Source of the DNA: Arthrobacter horti
GTDB taxonomy: Bacteria; Actinomycetota; Actinomycetes; Actinomycetales; Micrococcaceae
Assembly: GCF_030731045.1 (NCBI RefSeq)
Contig: NZ_JAVALS010000013.1
Span: 1 to 64,000 of the forward strand
Length of the DNA stretch: 64,000 nt
Reading direction: 5' to 3'
In this document: positions 1 to 8,823 of the stretch, piece by piece
How positions within the stretch are numbered: the stretch's first letter is position 1
How the letters are laid out: every line of letters starts with the position of its first letter
Notes under the pieces: model-generated
The model's input: only the letters and a program-made list of their open reading frames with translations
What the model was told of the DNA's origin: nothing
The model's database searches: none
Translations under genes and position numbers: made by a program

Positions 1-1
1 C

Positions 2-106
2 GAGACCGAACGGCTGTTGAACATCCGGCCCCGCAAAACCCTCCACTGGGACACCCCACGTGAAAGACTGACCCAACTGATCGACAGTGTTGCGCTAACC
101 CCTTGA
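2..106 (+). pseudogene. IS30-family transposase, C-terminal end only (cut by window edge)
   Basis: The last 34 codons of an open frame run in from the left edge and stop with TGA at 104-106. The peptide contains LNIRPRKTLHWDTPRERL, which matches the conserved C-terminal signature of IS30-family DDE transposases (N-x-RPRK-T-L-x-W-x-TP). The sequence just past the stop (AAACCGCCCAG) looks like the terminal inverted repeat typical of actinobacterial IS30 elements, so the element probably ends near 117. Whether the whole element is intact cannot be judged from this window. The next gene, hutI, points towards it and ends 53 bases away. Confidence 0.8.
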
Positions 107-159
107 AACCGCCCAGGTTTTAGGGGCGTCAGCTGTTCTCTCGCGTGAGCGTTGGCGGC

Positions 160-1365
160 TCAGACCACCTGCGCGCCCGCCTGCCACACGGCGTGCGTCA
201 GCGGCATGCCGGGACGGTAGGCCAGGTGCGTGGCGCTCGGCGCGTTGAGCAGGTGCAGGTCTGCGCGGTGCCCGACGGCGATGGAGCCGACGGCGCGGCG
301 GCCGTCCACGTCGTCGCCGACTTCGCGGTGGAGGGCCAGTGCGCCGCCGAAGGTCGCGGCGCGCACGGCCTCGTGGACGCTCAGGCCCATCTGCAGCACG
401 GCGGTGGTGACGCAGTAGTTCATGGCGCTCGTGTAGCTCGTGCCCGGGTTGAGGTTGGAGGCGATGGCCACCTGGACGCCGGCGTCGAGCAGGCGGCGGG
501 CCGGCGCGAGCGGTTCGCGGGTGGACAGATCACAGGCGGGCAGGCAGGTGGCGACGGTCCCGCGGGGGCCGCGGCCGCCGTCGTACTGATCCCAGCTCTG
601 CGCGAGCGCCAGGACGTCCGCGTCCTCCAGGTAGTTCACGTGGTCCACGCTCGCGGCGCCGAGTTCGACGGCGAGGCGCACGCCGGCGCCCGGGCCGAGC
701 TGGTTGCCGTGCACGCGCAGCTTGAGGCCGGCGGCGGCGCAGGCCTCAAGGACGCGGCGGGACTGGGCCTCGTCGAAGGCGCCGCGCTCACAGAAGACGT
801 CCGCCCACTGGGCGTGGGGCGCGACGGCGGCGAGCATGGGGCCGACCACCTCGTCCACGTACGCTTCCGGCTCAGCGCCCTTGGGGACCAGGTGGGCGCC
901 GAGGAAGGTGACCTCGTCCGCCACCTGAGAGGTGACGCGGGCGATGGCGGCCTCGTGCTCGGTGCTCAGCCCGTAGCCGGTCTTGGCCTCCAGGTAGGTG
1001 GTGCCGCCGCGCAAGGCCTCGGCACGGCGGGCCCGGGCGAGCTCCAGCAACTCGGCGTCCGTGGCGGCGCGCGTGGCGTTCATGGTGACGCCGATGCCGC
1101 CGGCGCTGTAGCTCTCCCCGGCCATGCGGGCTTCGAACTCGGCGGTGCGGTCGCCGGCGAAGACCAGGTGCGTATGGGAGTCCACCCAGCCCGGGAGCAA
1201 GGCGCGGCCCTGGGCGTCGTGGACGGTGTCCGCGGCGGGCGCGTCGGCGGCCTGCCCGATCCAGGAGATGCGCTCTCCTTCGACGACGACGGCGGCGTCC
1301 TTCAGAACCCGGCGCTCGGCGTCCTGGGTCATGAGTTCGGCGATATTGGTGATCAGGAGGCTCAT
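160..1365 (-). CDS. hutI: Imidazolonepropionase
   Basis: Cytoplasmic amidohydrolase that opens 4-imidazolone-5-propionate to N-formimino-L-glutamate, the third step of histidine degradation. The 401-residue length fits the family. The metal-binding HxH motif is in VDSHTHLVFAGDRTAEF (His64, His66), followed by family blocks such as YLEAKTGYGLS and RVHGNQLGPG. I chose the ATG at 1365 (MSLLITNIAEL) because GGAAG lies ten bases upstream; an in-frame ATG at 1374 sits almost on top of that GGAAG. No hutU, hutH or hutG is visible. Downstream is the IS30 end, so the insertion may have separated hutI from its partners or simply landed after it. The kbl terminator lies upstream, so hutI needs its own promoter. 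Confidence 0.93.
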   Translation of the reverse strand: MSLLITNIAELMTQDAERRVLKDAAVVVEGERISWIGQAADAPAADTVHDAQGRALLPGWVDSHTHLVFAGDRTAEFEARMAGESYSAGGIGVTMNATRAATDAELLELARARRAEALRGGTTYLEAKTGYGLSTEHEAAIARVTSQVADEVTFLGAHLVPKGAEPEAYVDEVVGPMLAAVAPHAQWADVFCERGAFDEAQSRRVLEACAAAGLKLRVHGNQLGPGAGVRLAVELGAASVDHVNYLEDADVLALAQSWDQYDGGRGPRGTVATCLPACDLSTREPLAPARRLLDAGVQVAIASNLNPGTSYTSAMNYCVTTAVLQMGLSVHEAVRAATFGGALALHREVGDDVDGRRAVGSIAVGHRADLHLLNAPSATHLAYRPGMPLTHAVWQAGAQVV

Positions 1366-1457
1366 GGTTCCCATTCTTCCGGGCCGAGCGTGTCCCGCGC
1401 CTCACCCCCACGCCGAGCCATGTCCGGTATCCCAGACCTACGCCGGGCCCCTTAACC

Positions 1458-1517
1458 ATCGATTGCTCCGTAGATGTCGTTCTGAGGGTTCAAAACGACA
1501 TCTACGGAGCAGTCGAT
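1458..1517 (-). terminator. Long imperfect hairpin after kbl
   Basis: Arms 1458-1480 and 1495-1517 are 23 bases with one mismatch, and the loop is 14 bases. The structure starts 14 bases after the kbl stop. The inner part, TGTCGTTCTGAGG, is nearly repeated in the tdh hairpin at 2769-2833. There is no clear U tract, so it may act as a non-canonical terminator or an mRNA 3'-end stabiliser. Confidence 0.7.
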
Positions 1518-1531
1518 GAAGGCGGCGTGGC

Positions 1532-2746
1532 TCAGACGGACTCGGCGCGCGCGGCGACGAACGCCTGGACGCAGGCCTCCACATCCTCCGGGGTGTGCCG
1601 CGCGGAGAGCTGGACGCGGATGCGGGCCGCGCCGCGGGGCACCACGGGGAAGCTGAACGCTGTCACGAAGACGCCGTGGTCCAACATCGCGGCGGCGACC
1701 TTGGCGGCCAGCACGGCGTCGTGGAACATCACCGGGATGATGGCGTGCTCGCCGTCGAGCAGCTCGAAGCCCTCTTCAAGCATGCGACGGCGGAACAGGG
1801 CGGCGTTCTCGAACAGCCGCGTGCGCAGCTCGGCGGAGCCGTGGACCAGTTCCAGCGCCTTGAGGGTGGCGGCGACGATGGCCGGGGCCAGCGAGTTGGA
1901 GAACAGGTACGGCCGGGCCTTCTGACGGAGCATGGCGACGATCTCGGAGCGGCCGGAGACATAGCCGCCGGACGCGCCTCCCAGGGCCTTGCCGAAGGTG
2001 CCGGTGTAGATGTCCACGCGGTCGCTGACGCCCGCGTGCTCGGGAGTGCCGGCACCGGTGGGGCCCATGAAGCCGACGGCGTGGGAGTCGTCCACCATGA
2101 CCAGCGCGCCGTACTTGTCCGCCAGATCGCAGATCTCACGCAGCGGGGCCAGGTAGCCGTCCATGGAGAACACCCCGTCGGTCACGATCACCACGCGTCG
2201 CGCGGCGGGCATTCCCTCGGCGTCAGTGGTGGCCTCCTGCAGCTTGGCCTCCAGGTCCGCCATGTCCTGGTTGGCGTAGCGGAAGCGGCGTGCCTTGGAG
2301 AGGCGAATGCCGTCGATGATGGAGGCGTGATTCAGGGCGTCGGAGACGATGGCGTCCTCCGGGCCGAAGAGCGACTCGAACACGCCGCCGTTGGCGTCGA
2401 AGCAGCTGGAGAACAGGATGGTGTCCTCGGTGCCCAGGAACTCGGAGACCTTCCGCTCGAGCTCCAGGTGCAGGTCCTGGGTGCCGCAGATGAAGCGCAC
2501 GGAGGCCATGCCGAAGCCGTGCGTGTCCATGGCGTCCTTGGCGGCGGTGATGATCTCCGGGTGGTCCGCCAGGCCGAGGTAGTTGTTGGCGCAGAAGTTG
2601 AGCACCTCACGCGTGGGGGCGCCCAGTGGACCCGCGGTGATGCGGTTGGACTGGGCGGAGGTGATGTTGCGCTCTTCCTTGAAGAGCCCGGCGCCGCGGA
2701 TCTCATCGAGTTCTGAGGCGAGCTGGTCCTTGATCAGGCCGTACAT
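1532..2746 (-). CDS. kbl: 2-amino-3-ketobutyrate CoA ligase (glycine C-acetyltransferase)
   Basis: PLP enzyme of the alpha-oxoamine synthase family. It splits 2-amino-3-oxobutyrate with CoA into glycine and acetyl-CoA, completing the threonine dehydrogenase route. The protein has 404 residues. The PLP lysine is Lys253 in [15 protein letters not shown], and [16 protein letters not shown] carries the cofactor aspartate and histidine. The start at 2746 has AAAGGA seven bases upstream. tdh lies upstream on the same strand, 100 bases away, so the two form the expected tdh-kbl unit, although a long hairpin sits between them and may tune readthrough. Confidence 0.95.
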   Translation of the reverse strand: MYGLIKDQLASELDEIRGAGLFKEERNITSAQSNRITAGPLGAPTREVLNFCANNYLGLADHPEIITAAKDAMDTHGFGMASVRFICGTQDLHLELERKVSEFLGTEDTILFSSCFDANGGVFESLFGPEDAIVSDALNHASIIDGIRLSKARRFRYANQDMADLEAKLQEATTDAEGMPAARRVVIVTDGVFSMDGYLAPLREICDLADKYGALVMVDDSHAVGFMGPTGAGTPEHAGVSDRVDIYTGTFGKALGGASGGYVSGRSEIVAMLRQKARPYLFSNSLAPAIVAATLKALELVHGSAELRTRLFENAALFRRRMLEEGFELLDGEHAIIPVMFHDAVLAAKVAAAMLDHGVFVTAFSFPVVPRGAARIRVQLSARHTPEDVEACVQAFVAARAESV

Positions 2747-2768
2747 GAGTGAGTCCTTTCAGTTCTTC

Positions 2769-2833
2769 CCAACTGGTCGGGCCCATCTGTCGTTTTGAGG
2801 TCTTCATTCCGACAGTTCGGCCCGACCAGTTGG
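2769..2833 (-). terminator. Long imperfect hairpin inside the tdh-kbl unit
   Basis: Arms 2769-2792 and 2810-2833 are 24 bases with two mismatches, and the loop is 17 bases. It lies 13 bases after the tdh stop and about 20 bases before the kbl ribosome binding site. It could attenuate kbl relative to tdh, or end a separate tdh transcript. The inner TGTCGTTTTGAGG is shared with the kbl hairpin. Confidence 0.65.
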
Positions 2834-2846
2834 CCAGGAAGTGGGC

Positions 2847-3902
2847 TTAGACGGTGCGCCAGTCGAGCACGACCTTGCCGCCGTGTCCGCCGCGGGCGGC
2901 CTCGAAGCCCTTCTCCCACTCGGTGGCGGGCAGGACGTCGGTGATGACGGCGGAGATGTTGCGGTGCAGCGTGGGGTTGGAGGAGAGCATGGCGCTCATG
3001 GCATACCAGGTCTCGAACATCTCACGGCCGTAGATGCCCTTGAGGGTCAGCATGTGGGTGACCACCTTGCCCCAGTCGATGTCGATCGACTGGCTGGGCA
3101 GGCCGAGCATGGCGATCCGGCCGCCGTGGTTCATGTTCTCGATCATCTCCGGCAGCGCCGTGGGGTGACCGGACATCTCCAGGCCGATGTCGAAGCCCTC
3201 ACGCATGCCGAGTTCACGCTGGGCGTCGCGGATACGCATCTTGGAGACGTCGACGGCGAGGTCCACTCCCATGGAGCGGGCGAGTTCCAGCCGGCTCGGG
3301 GAGACGTCCGTGATGGCGATCTTGCGGGCTCCGGCGTGGCGGGCCACGGAGATGGCCATGAGGCCGATGGGGCCGGCGCCGGTGATGAGGACGTCCTCGC
3401 CAACCAGCGGGAAGCTCAGCGCGGTGTGCACGGCGTTGCCGAACGGGTCGAAGACGGCGCCGAGCTCGGCGGTCACGCTGGGATCCTGGTGGACCCAGAC
3501 GTTCTCCTCCGGGATGACGACGTACTCGGCGAAGGCCCCGTCCCGCTGGACGCCCACGCTGGAGGTGTGGATGCACATCTGGCGGCGGCCGGCGCGGCAA
3601 TTGCGGCAGATGCCGCAGACCACGTGGCCCTCGCCGGAGACGCGGTCGCCGACCTTGACGTCACGGACGTCCTCGCCGATCTCCACGACCTCGCCGTAGA
3701 ACTCGTGGCCGGCGATGAGCGGGGCTTCGATGGTGCTGGCCGCCCAGGCGTCCCAGGACTGGATGTGCAGATCGGTTCCGCAGATGCCGGTGGTGTGCAC
3801 GCGGATCTTGACGTCACCCGGCCCGGCGGTGGGTTCGGGACGGTCCACGAGTTCGAATCCGGGGTGGGCGCCGGACTTGTAAAGAGCCTTCATGGCTTCC
3901 AT
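2847..3902 (-). CDS. tdh: L-threonine 3-dehydrogenase, zinc-dependent
   Basis: Medium-chain dehydrogenase that oxidises L-threonine to 2-amino-3-oxobutyrate with NAD+, feeding Kbl. The protein has 351 residues. The catalytic zinc ligands Cys41 ([10 protein letters not shown]) and His66-Glu67 (AGHEFYG) are present. The structural zinc site is Cys96, Cys99, Cys102 and Cys110, and a Rossmann [18 protein letters not shown] segment follows. The start at 3902 has GAGGGG six bases upstream; an in-frame ATG at 3893 is a weaker choice. The gene diverges from the amidohydrolase at 4069 across a 166-base promoter region. Confidence 0.95.
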   Translation of the reverse strand: MEAMKALYKSGAHPGFELVDRPEPTAGPGDVKIRVHTTGICGTDLHIQSWDAWAASTIEAPLIAGHEFYGEVVEIGEDVRDVKVGDRVSGEGHVVCGICRNCRAGRRQMCIHTSSVGVQRDGAFAEYVVIPEENVWVHQDPSVTAELGAVFDPFGNAVHTALSFPLVGEDVLITGAGPIGLMAISVARHAGARKIAITDVSPSRLELARSMGVDLAVDVSKMRIRDAQRELGMREGFDIGLEMSGHPTALPEMIENMNHGGRIAMLGLPSQSIDIDWGKVVTHMLTLKGIYGREMFETWYAMSAMLSSNPTLHRNISAVITDVLPATEWEKGFEAARGGHGGKVVLDWRTV

Positions 3903-3931
3903 TAGATGCCCCTCGAAGGCTTAGAACAAGC

Positions 3932-3948
3932 TCAAGTATCTCACTTGA
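3932..3948. promoter_or_regulatory. Palindrome upstream of tdh (possible operator)
   Basis: TCAAGT and ACTTGA form a perfect six-base inverted repeat around five bases, 30 bases upstream of the tdh start codon. Position and symmetry suit a regulator site for the tdh-kbl unit. I cannot name the regulator. Confidence 0.35.
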
Positions 3949-4006
3949 CAGTTTAGTTTTTCTTCATCGTATTGCGATGCGGCTCACAGGGTGGCATGAC
4001 GTGCGC

Positions 4007-4024
4007 TATATTTGGTATCCCAAA
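4007..4024 (+). promoter_or_regulatory. -10-like box and GntR-type palindrome before the amidohydrolase
   Basis: TATATT (4007-4012) runs into TTTGGTATCCCAAA (4011-4024), an inverted repeat with TTTGG/CCAAA arms. This resembles the TGGTATACCA-type operators of FadR-subfamily GntR repressors. It lies 45 bases before the start at 4069, so a bound protein would overlap the promoter. No GntR gene is in the window. Confidence 0.4.
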
Positions 4025-4068
4025 CAGAGTGAGCGGCACCACGGTTCACGCACCCCCAAGGAGACCTC

Positions 4069-5403
4069 ATGTGCACCCATGACCACAACAGCGGCCCCAC
4101 GCTGCCCTCCGGCCTGTCCCGCCGGGGCGTCCTGGCCGGCGCCGCCGCCCTCGCCGGCATCTCCGCCACCGTCGCGTCCCAGCTGGCCATGGCCCCCGCG
4201 GCCCAGGCCGACGGCCGCCCGGCCGCGCCCTCCTACCCCGGCAAGCCCCCGGTCACCGGCGCCGTCATCATCGAGGGCGGCACCATCGTGGACCCGCTCA
4301 CCGGCACAGCGCTGGAGGACGGCGTGCTGGTGCTCGACGGCGGCAGCGTCGTCGCCGTCGGATCCCGCGACACGACGCGCAAGGCCGTGGCCGCCGTCGC
4401 CAAGCGCGCCACCGTGCTGAACGCGCACGGCCGCTGGGTGGTCCCCGGCCTGGTCGACGCCCACATCCATGCCAACGGCCTGGAGGACGTCCGGCTGCAC
4501 CTGCAGAACGGCACCACCAGCGTCCGCAGCGGCAGCAGCACCTTCTACCAGGACGTGGCCCTCGCCGCGCTCCCCCAGTGGGCCCCGGGCCTGTCCCCCC
4601 GCATGCTCGCCGCCGGCCTGTTCGTCTCCCCGGAGCAGGGAGATTCCATCCTGGCGGACCCGGACCTGGCACCCCTGGCCGGGCTGAAGAACGGGATCCG
4701 GGAGGCGAAGGACCTCGCCTACTTCACCGGGATCAACCTGGCCCGTGGCGCCCAGGTGATCAAGACGCGCGCCAACCCGCGCGCCGGCATCCCCGAGCAG
4801 GACCCGCGCGAGCTCGTCTACGGCCGGGACCAGATCGCCGCGATCGTCAAGGCGGCCCGCGGCGCCGGCGTGCTCTGCCATGCCTACAGCGCCGAGGGCA
4901 TCGACGGCGCCGTCCGCGGTGGCGTGAAGAGCATTGAGCACGGTGTCTACCTGACCGAGTCCACGATCGCGGAGATGGTCCGCCGCGGCACGTACTTCAC
5001 CCCGACCCTGCAGGCCGTGGACAGCATGTCGGAGGACTCCAACCCCATCCTGGCCGCCCGAGGCAAGGAGTACACGCCCATCCACCAGGCGGCGGTGCGC
5101 GCCGCTCACGAGGCCGGCGTGACGGTCGTGGCCGGCACCGACTCCTTCGGCACCGACGTCACCCCGCTCGGCACCGAGGTGCGCCGTCTGCACGAGGCGG
5201 GCCTGTCCACGCTGGAGTCCCTCCGCGCGGCCACCACCTACTCCGCACGCCTCCTGGGCCTCGAGGGCAAGGCCGGCCGCTTCACGGTGGGCTCCTTCGC
5301 CGACGCCGTGGTGGTGGACGCCGACCCGCTGAGCGACGGCACGGCCCTGGAGAAGGTCAACTCCGTGGTGGCCCAGGGCGTCGTGGTCCGCAACGGCCTC
5401 TGA
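4069..5403 (+). CDS. Tat-exported amidohydrolase-family protein
   Basis: A 444-residue metal-dependent hydrolase with a twin-arginine signal (LSRRGVLAGAAALAG, about residues 16-30) and an alanine-rich cleavage region near APAAQADG, so it should be folded and exported or surface held. The mature part has the amidohydrolase layout: the small beta domain (GAVIIEGGTIVDPLTG), then the metal HxH motif in VPGLVDAHIHANG, later LCHAYSAEGIDGAV and KSIEHGVYL, and VVAGTDSFGTD with the catalytic aspartate. The substrate is unknown; related proteins are prolidase- or imidazolonepropionase-like. An AAGGAG site lies six bases before the ATG. A strong hairpin follows the gene. Confidence 0.85.
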   Translation: MCTHDHNSGPTLPSGLSRRGVLAGAAALAGISATVASQLAMAPAAQADGRPAAPSYPGKPPVTGAVIIEGGTIVDPLTGTALEDGVLVLDGGSVVAVGSRDTTRKAVAAVAKRATVLNAHGRWVVPGLVDAHIHANGLEDVRLHLQNGTTSVRSGSSTFYQDVALAALPQWAPGLSPRMLAAGLFVSPEQGDSILADPDLAPLAGLKNGIREAKDLAYFTGINLARGAQVIKTRANPRAGIPEQDPRELVYGRDQIAAIVKAARGAGVLCHAYSAEGIDGAVRGGVKSIEHGVYLTESTIAEMVRRGTYFTPTLQAVDSMSEDSNPILAARGKEYTPIHQAAVRAAHEAGVTVVAGTDSFGTDVTPLGTEVRRLHEAGLSTLESLRAATTYSARLLGLEGKAGRFTVGSFADAVVVDADPLSDGTALEKVNSVVAQGVVVRNGL

Positions 5404-5416
5404 GGATCCTCCGGCG

Positions 5417-5450
5417 GCTGAAGGGTGGCCCGGACGGGCCACCCTTCAGC
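5417..5450 (+). terminator. Perfect 16-bp hairpin terminator
   Basis: GCTGAAGGGTGGCCCG and its exact complement flank a two-base loop, starting 14 bases after the amidohydrolase stop. The following CATTCCTTCAT gives only a weak T-rich tail. Confidence 0.8.
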
Positions 5451-5477
5451 ATTCCTTCATCGAAATCCTGGACGCTT

Positions 5478-5483
5478 TAGAAT
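5478..5483 (+). promoter_or_regulatory. -10 box for the LysR gene; possible leaderless mRNA
   Basis: TAGAAT lies seven bases before the ATG at 5490, so transcription would start at or next to the start codon. There is no purine-rich ribosome binding site, which fits a leaderless transcript, common in actinobacteria. Confidence 0.45.
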
Positions 5484-5489
5484 CCACTC

Positions 5490-6422
5490 ATGGATATCCG
5501 TCAGCTCGAGGTCCTGCGCGAACTGGGTGAACTGGGCAGCGTGAAGGCCGTCGCGGAGGCCATGCTGGTCACCCCGTCCGCCGTCTCCCAGCAGCTCACC
5601 CTGCTCCAGCGCAGCGTCCGTGTGCCCCTGACCCGCAAGGACGGGCGGACCCTGGTGCTCACCGAGGCCGGCGAGGTGCTCGCGGACGCGGGGGCCGCCG
5701 TCGTCGCGGCGATGGCCCAGGCCCGCGCCGCGATCGACGCCTTCCAGGAGGCCCCCGACGCCGCGGTCACGGTGAGCGGCTTCCACTCCGCCGGGCAGGC
5801 GCTCTTCGCGCCGCTGAGCCGGGAGCTCACCGGCCCGGACGCGGCAGGAGCGGCCCAGCCCCGCGTGCAGTTCACCGATGAGGACGTGGCCCAGCAGGAC
5901 TTCCCGGCGCTCACCGCCCGCTACGATCTGGTCCTGGCCCACCGCATGGAGCACAGCCCGCCGTGGCCCACGGACCGTGTGGCCGTCATCGAACTGACCC
6001 GCGAGCCCCTGGACATCGCCCTGCCCGCGGACCACCCCCTGGCCAGGCACCCGAAACTCAGCGCCCGGGACGTGGCGCGCGAATCCTGGGTGACCAGCCG
6101 CCCCGGCTACTCCCCCGATGACGTGCTGACCGCCGTCGCGGCCCTGGCCAGCACGCCGCTGCGCATCGTGCACCGCATCAACGACTACTCGACCGTCGCC
6201 GCGCTGGTGGCCGGCGGAGGGGTGCTGGGACTGCTGCCCCGGTACACCTCTCGCGCGGCCCTGGGACAGCAGCTGCCCGACGGCGTGGTGCTGCGGCCGC
6301 TGGCCGATCTGGACACCCGCCGCTGCATCGACCTGCTGGCCCGCCCGGAGGCCCTGGAGCGGCGCAGCGTGCGCCGCGTGGCCGAGGCCTTCCGGACGGT
6401 CATGGCCGGCCTGGTGGACTGA
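5490..6422 (+). CDS. LysR-family transcriptional regulator
   Basis: A 310-residue DNA-binding regulator. The N-terminal winged helix-turn-helix (MDIRQLEVLRELGELGSVKAVAEAMLVTPSAVSQQLTLL, residues 1-39 in overlapping blocks) is followed by a linker helix and a periplasmic-binding-like effector domain. It is transcribed away from the amidohydrolase terminator and converges on the Gfo/Idh oxidoreductase with only three bases between stops. Its target is not evident; the exported amidohydrolase next to it is a candidate. Confidence 0.9.
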   Translation: MDIRQLEVLRELGELGSVKAVAEAMLVTPSAVSQQLTLLQRSVRVPLTRKDGRTLVLTEAGEVLADAGAAVVAAMAQARAAIDAFQEAPDAAVTVSGFHSAGQALFAPLSRELTGPDAAGAAQPRVQFTDEDVAQQDFPALTARYDLVLAHRMEHSPPWPTDRVAVIELTREPLDIALPADHPLARHPKLSARDVARESWVTSRPGYSPDDVLTAVAALASTPLRIVHRINDYSTVAALVAGGGVLGLLPRYTSRAALGQQLPDGVVLRPLADLDTRRCIDLLARPEALERRSVRRVAEAFRTVMAGLVD

Positions 6423-6425
6423 CAC

Positions 6426-7595
6426 TCAGGCGCTCTGCCCCCGCTCGAAGTACTCCACCAGCTCCGGGTCCAGTTCCGGCACCGTGAGAGCCGAGCCGTC
6501 ACCGCGCAGCGACTGCGCGGCGAGAATCCCCACGGCGACAGCCTGCCGGGCGGCGACCGGCGAGGTCTGGGTCTGCCCGCCGTCGCGCACGAAGCGCAGG
6601 AACTCGGCGATCAGCAGCGGGTCCGCGCCGCCGTGGCCGCCGTCGCCGTCCTGGATCTCCACCTCCAGGTCCGGAGCCGCGAAGCCGTAGGCGGTGCGGG
6701 TGTTCCACACCTTGATGGTCTCCCCCGGGCCGTCGCCGAAGTTCTCCATCCGCCCGGCCGTACCGATCACCGTGTAGTTGCGCCAGTAGTCCGGCGTGAA
6801 GTGGCACTGCTCGTAGGAGGCGAGCACCCCGTTGTCCAGGAGCATGTTCATCATGGAGATGTCCTCCACGTCGATCTCCTCCGCCAGGTCCGTCTGCGCG
6901 GCCGGCGGCCAGTTCTCCAGCGAGTACCACTCACCCATGCGGCGGTCCGAGTTGTCGCGGCGGCTGGCCACGTCCCCGTACACGGCGAGCGAACCGATGG
7001 CCGAGACACGCTTCGTGTAGCCGCCGGCCAGCCAGTGGATCACGTCCAGGTCATGCGCGCCCTTCTGCAGGAGCAGCGAGTTCACATTGCGGCGCTGGGC
7101 GTGCCAGTCCTTGAAGTAGTAGTCGCCGCCGTTGCCCACGAAATGCCGGCACCACACGGCCTTGACCTCGCCGATCAGGCCCTGCTTGATGAGGTCCCGC
7201 ATCTGGGTCACCACGGGCATGTGCCGCATGTTGTGCCCCACATACAGCCGGGTCCCGGTCTCGCGGGCCGTGGTGAGGATGGCGTCGGCGGCCTCGAGCG
7301 TGACGTCCAGCGGCTTCTCGCAGAACGTCGCAATGCCGGCGGTGAGCGTCTGGACCGCGACGGCGGCGTGCTGGTTGTCCGGGGTCAGCACCAGGACGGC
7401 GTCGACGCCGGAGTCCAGGACGTCCTGCAGCTCACCGGTGACGGTGGCGTCCGGGAGAGCGCGGGCGGCGTCGGCGCGGCCGCGCTCGCTCGTGTCGCAG
7501 ACAAGGGTGACGCGCGATCCTTCGCCGGGCTTGTGAGCGTGGCGCCACAGCCCGGAGCGCAGGCCGAAACCGACCACGGCTACGGAGAGATCCAT
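6426..7595 (-). CDS. Gfo/Idh/MocA-family oxidoreductase
   Basis: A 389-residue NAD(P)-dependent dehydrogenase of the glucose-fructose oxidoreductase/inositol dehydrogenase family. The Rossmann fold is at the N terminus (LSVAVVGFGLRSGLWR), and the EKP motif that binds cofactor and catalytic lysine is in FCEKPLDVTLEAA (about residue 93). The C-terminal beta-sheet domain ends near EYFERGQSA. It probably oxidises a sugar or inositol derivative. It sits downstream of the LacI regulator and the sugar ABC genes, all on the minus strand, so it likely handles the imported sugar, but the palindrome at 7634-7696 separates it from lacI. Confidence 0.88.
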   Translation of the reverse strand: MDLSVAVVGFGLRSGLWRHAHKPGEGSRVTLVCDTSERGRADAARALPDATVTGELQDVLDSGVDAVLVLTPDNQHAAVAVQTLTAGIATFCEKPLDVTLEAADAILTTARETGTRLYVGHNMRHMPVVTQMRDLIKQGLIGEVKAVWCRHFVGNGGDYYFKDWHAQRRNVNSLLLQKGAHDLDVIHWLAGGYTKRVSAIGSLAVYGDVASRRDNSDRRMGEWYSLENWPPAAQTDLAEEIDVEDISMMNMLLDNGVLASYEQCHFTPDYWRNYTVIGTAGRMENFGDGPGETIKVWNTRTAYGFAAPDLEVEIQDGDGGHGGADPLLIAEFLRFVRDGGQTQTSPVAARQAVAVGILAAQSLRGDGSALTVPELDPELVEYFERGQSA

Positions 7596-7633
7596 GAGTG
7601 ATGTTCCTTTGCTTGTTGAGTTGTCCGGCCGCG

Positions 7634-7696
7634 CGTTGAGTGCTCACTTGTGGCGGCTTTGGCGCGGTCCAGGCCGCCACTACTGAGCACTCAGCG
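7634..7696 (-). repeat. Intergenic palindrome, family A copy 1 (overlaps the LacI stop)
   Basis: Arms 7634-7657 and 7673-7696 are 24 bases with three mismatches around a 15-base loop. The core TGAGTGCTCA..GTGGCGGC recurs at 12631-12693 and 21443-21503. The right arm supplies the final codons (LSAQ) and stop of the LacI-family gene. Likely a terminator-type hairpin spread as a repeat. Confidence 0.8.
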
Positions 7697-8756
7697 GGGC
7701 GGCATGGCCGGTGGAGGCCCGTTCCCAGACCTTCCAGGGGAAGTCGTGCAGATGGCCGACGGCGCGCTGATCCGTGGCGATGTCCACCATGAGTTCGGCG
7801 ATGGCACCCAGGACGTTCGTGGGGCCCGCACTGGTCAGAGGGGGCTGCAGGCGCTCTCCCGCCAAGGTGTTGCCCACCCCAGCGATGGCGACATCCCGGC
7901 CCACTTCCAGCCCCAGGCTCTGGGCGGCGTGGACCGCGCTGATGGCGATGTAGTCGCTGGTGGCGTAGACGGCCCTCGGACGGTCCGCCTGCCCCAGCAG
8001 CGCCAGGGCCCCGGCGTAGGCCGACTCGGGGGTGCCTTCGATGTCCGCCACCCGGTTCGCCGCCGCCGCGGTGCCGCGCGCCGCGAGCGCCGCGTGGAAC
8101 GCCGCCGCACGGCCCCGGTCCGTACGGGACGCTCCGGGGCCGAGGCACGCGACGTCGTCCCAGCCGTCCAGGAGGTGCTCCACCAGTTCGCGGCAGCCTC
8201 CCAGATCGTCCGAGCGGACCACGTCGAAGCCGTCCGGCTCCACGGTGGAGTCGAAGACCACCAGCTTGGCGCCACGGCCCGCGAGGCGGGACAGCGCGTC
8301 CCGCTGCTCGGGGCGGACGGCGTCGATGAAGACCGCGTCCGCCTGGTTCCGTTCCAGCGCGACGTTCCAGTCGTCGTCGGCCATGATGAGCGGGGTGAGA
8401 TCGTGGCGGCGGGCGGCCGCACTGACAGCCTCCACCACTTCCAGGCTCCAAGGGTCCCGGAGCATGGTCATGGACAGCAGCACGGTCTGGGTCTTGCCGG
8501 TCCGGACCGCGCGGGCGGCCTGATTGGGCCGGTAGCCCAGCTGCTCCGCGGCGTCCCGGACACGCTGAGTGGTCTCCTCCTTCACGCCCGGGCCTTTGCC
8601 ACCGGTTCCCCGGCCGGACAGGACGTAGGAGACGGTGGCCGTGGAGACTCCCGCCAGCTCCGCCACCATGCGGATGGTGGGCCGGACCGCGGGACGTGCC
8701 GTGGCCTCTCCCGTGGTGGTTCCGGATGCCGTGCTCTCACTCATGATCCGCTTCAT
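7680..8756 (-). CDS. LacI-family transcriptional repressor
   Basis: A regulator of 358 residues from the ATG at 8756. It has a LacI helix-turn-helix (IRMVAELAGVSTATVSYVLS), the hinge segment NQAARAVRTGKTQTV, and a sugar-binding periplasmic-type domain (VFIDAVRPEQRDALSRL; VDIATDQRAVGHLHDFPW). The frame is open to a GTG at 8786, but that codon lies inside a palindrome that looks like an operator, so a start at 8756 or 8744 is more likely. The ribosome binding sites are ambiguous. It follows the sugar importer genes and probably represses them and itself. The last four residues come from a family A palindrome. Confidence 0.9.
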   Translation of the reverse strand: MKRIMSESTASGTTTGEATARPAVRPTIRMVAELAGVSTATVSYVLSGRGTGGKGPGVKEETTQRVRDAAEQLGYRPNQAARAVRTGKTQTVLLSMTMLRDPWSLEVVEAVSAAARRHDLTPLIMADDDWNVALERNQADAVFIDAVRPEQRDALSRLAGRGAKLVVFDSTVEPDGFDVVRSDDLGGCRELVEHLLDGWDDVACLGPGASRTDRGRAAAFHAALAARGTAAAANRVADIEGTPESAYAGALALLGQADRPRAVYATSDYIAISAVHAAQSLGLEVGRDVAIAGVGNTLAGERLQPPLTSAGPTNVLGAIAELMVDIATDQRAVGHLHDFPWKVWERASTGHAAPLSAQ

Positions 8757-8782
8757 CCCCCTTCGTTCGCCGATCGTTCCGT

Positions 8783-8796
8783 CCACCGCGCGGTGG
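8783..8796. promoter_or_regulatory. Operator-like palindrome 1 before lacI
   Basis: CCACCGCGCGGTGG is a perfect 14-base palindrome with the central CG typical of LacI-family operators. Its partner lies 41 bases away centre to centre, about four helical turns, and a -10-like TAAAGT (8812-8807, minus strand) lies between them. This suits autorepression, possibly by looping. Confidence 0.5.
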
Positions 8797-8823
8797 GCCT
8801 GCGGCCACTTTAGCCAAGCACGC

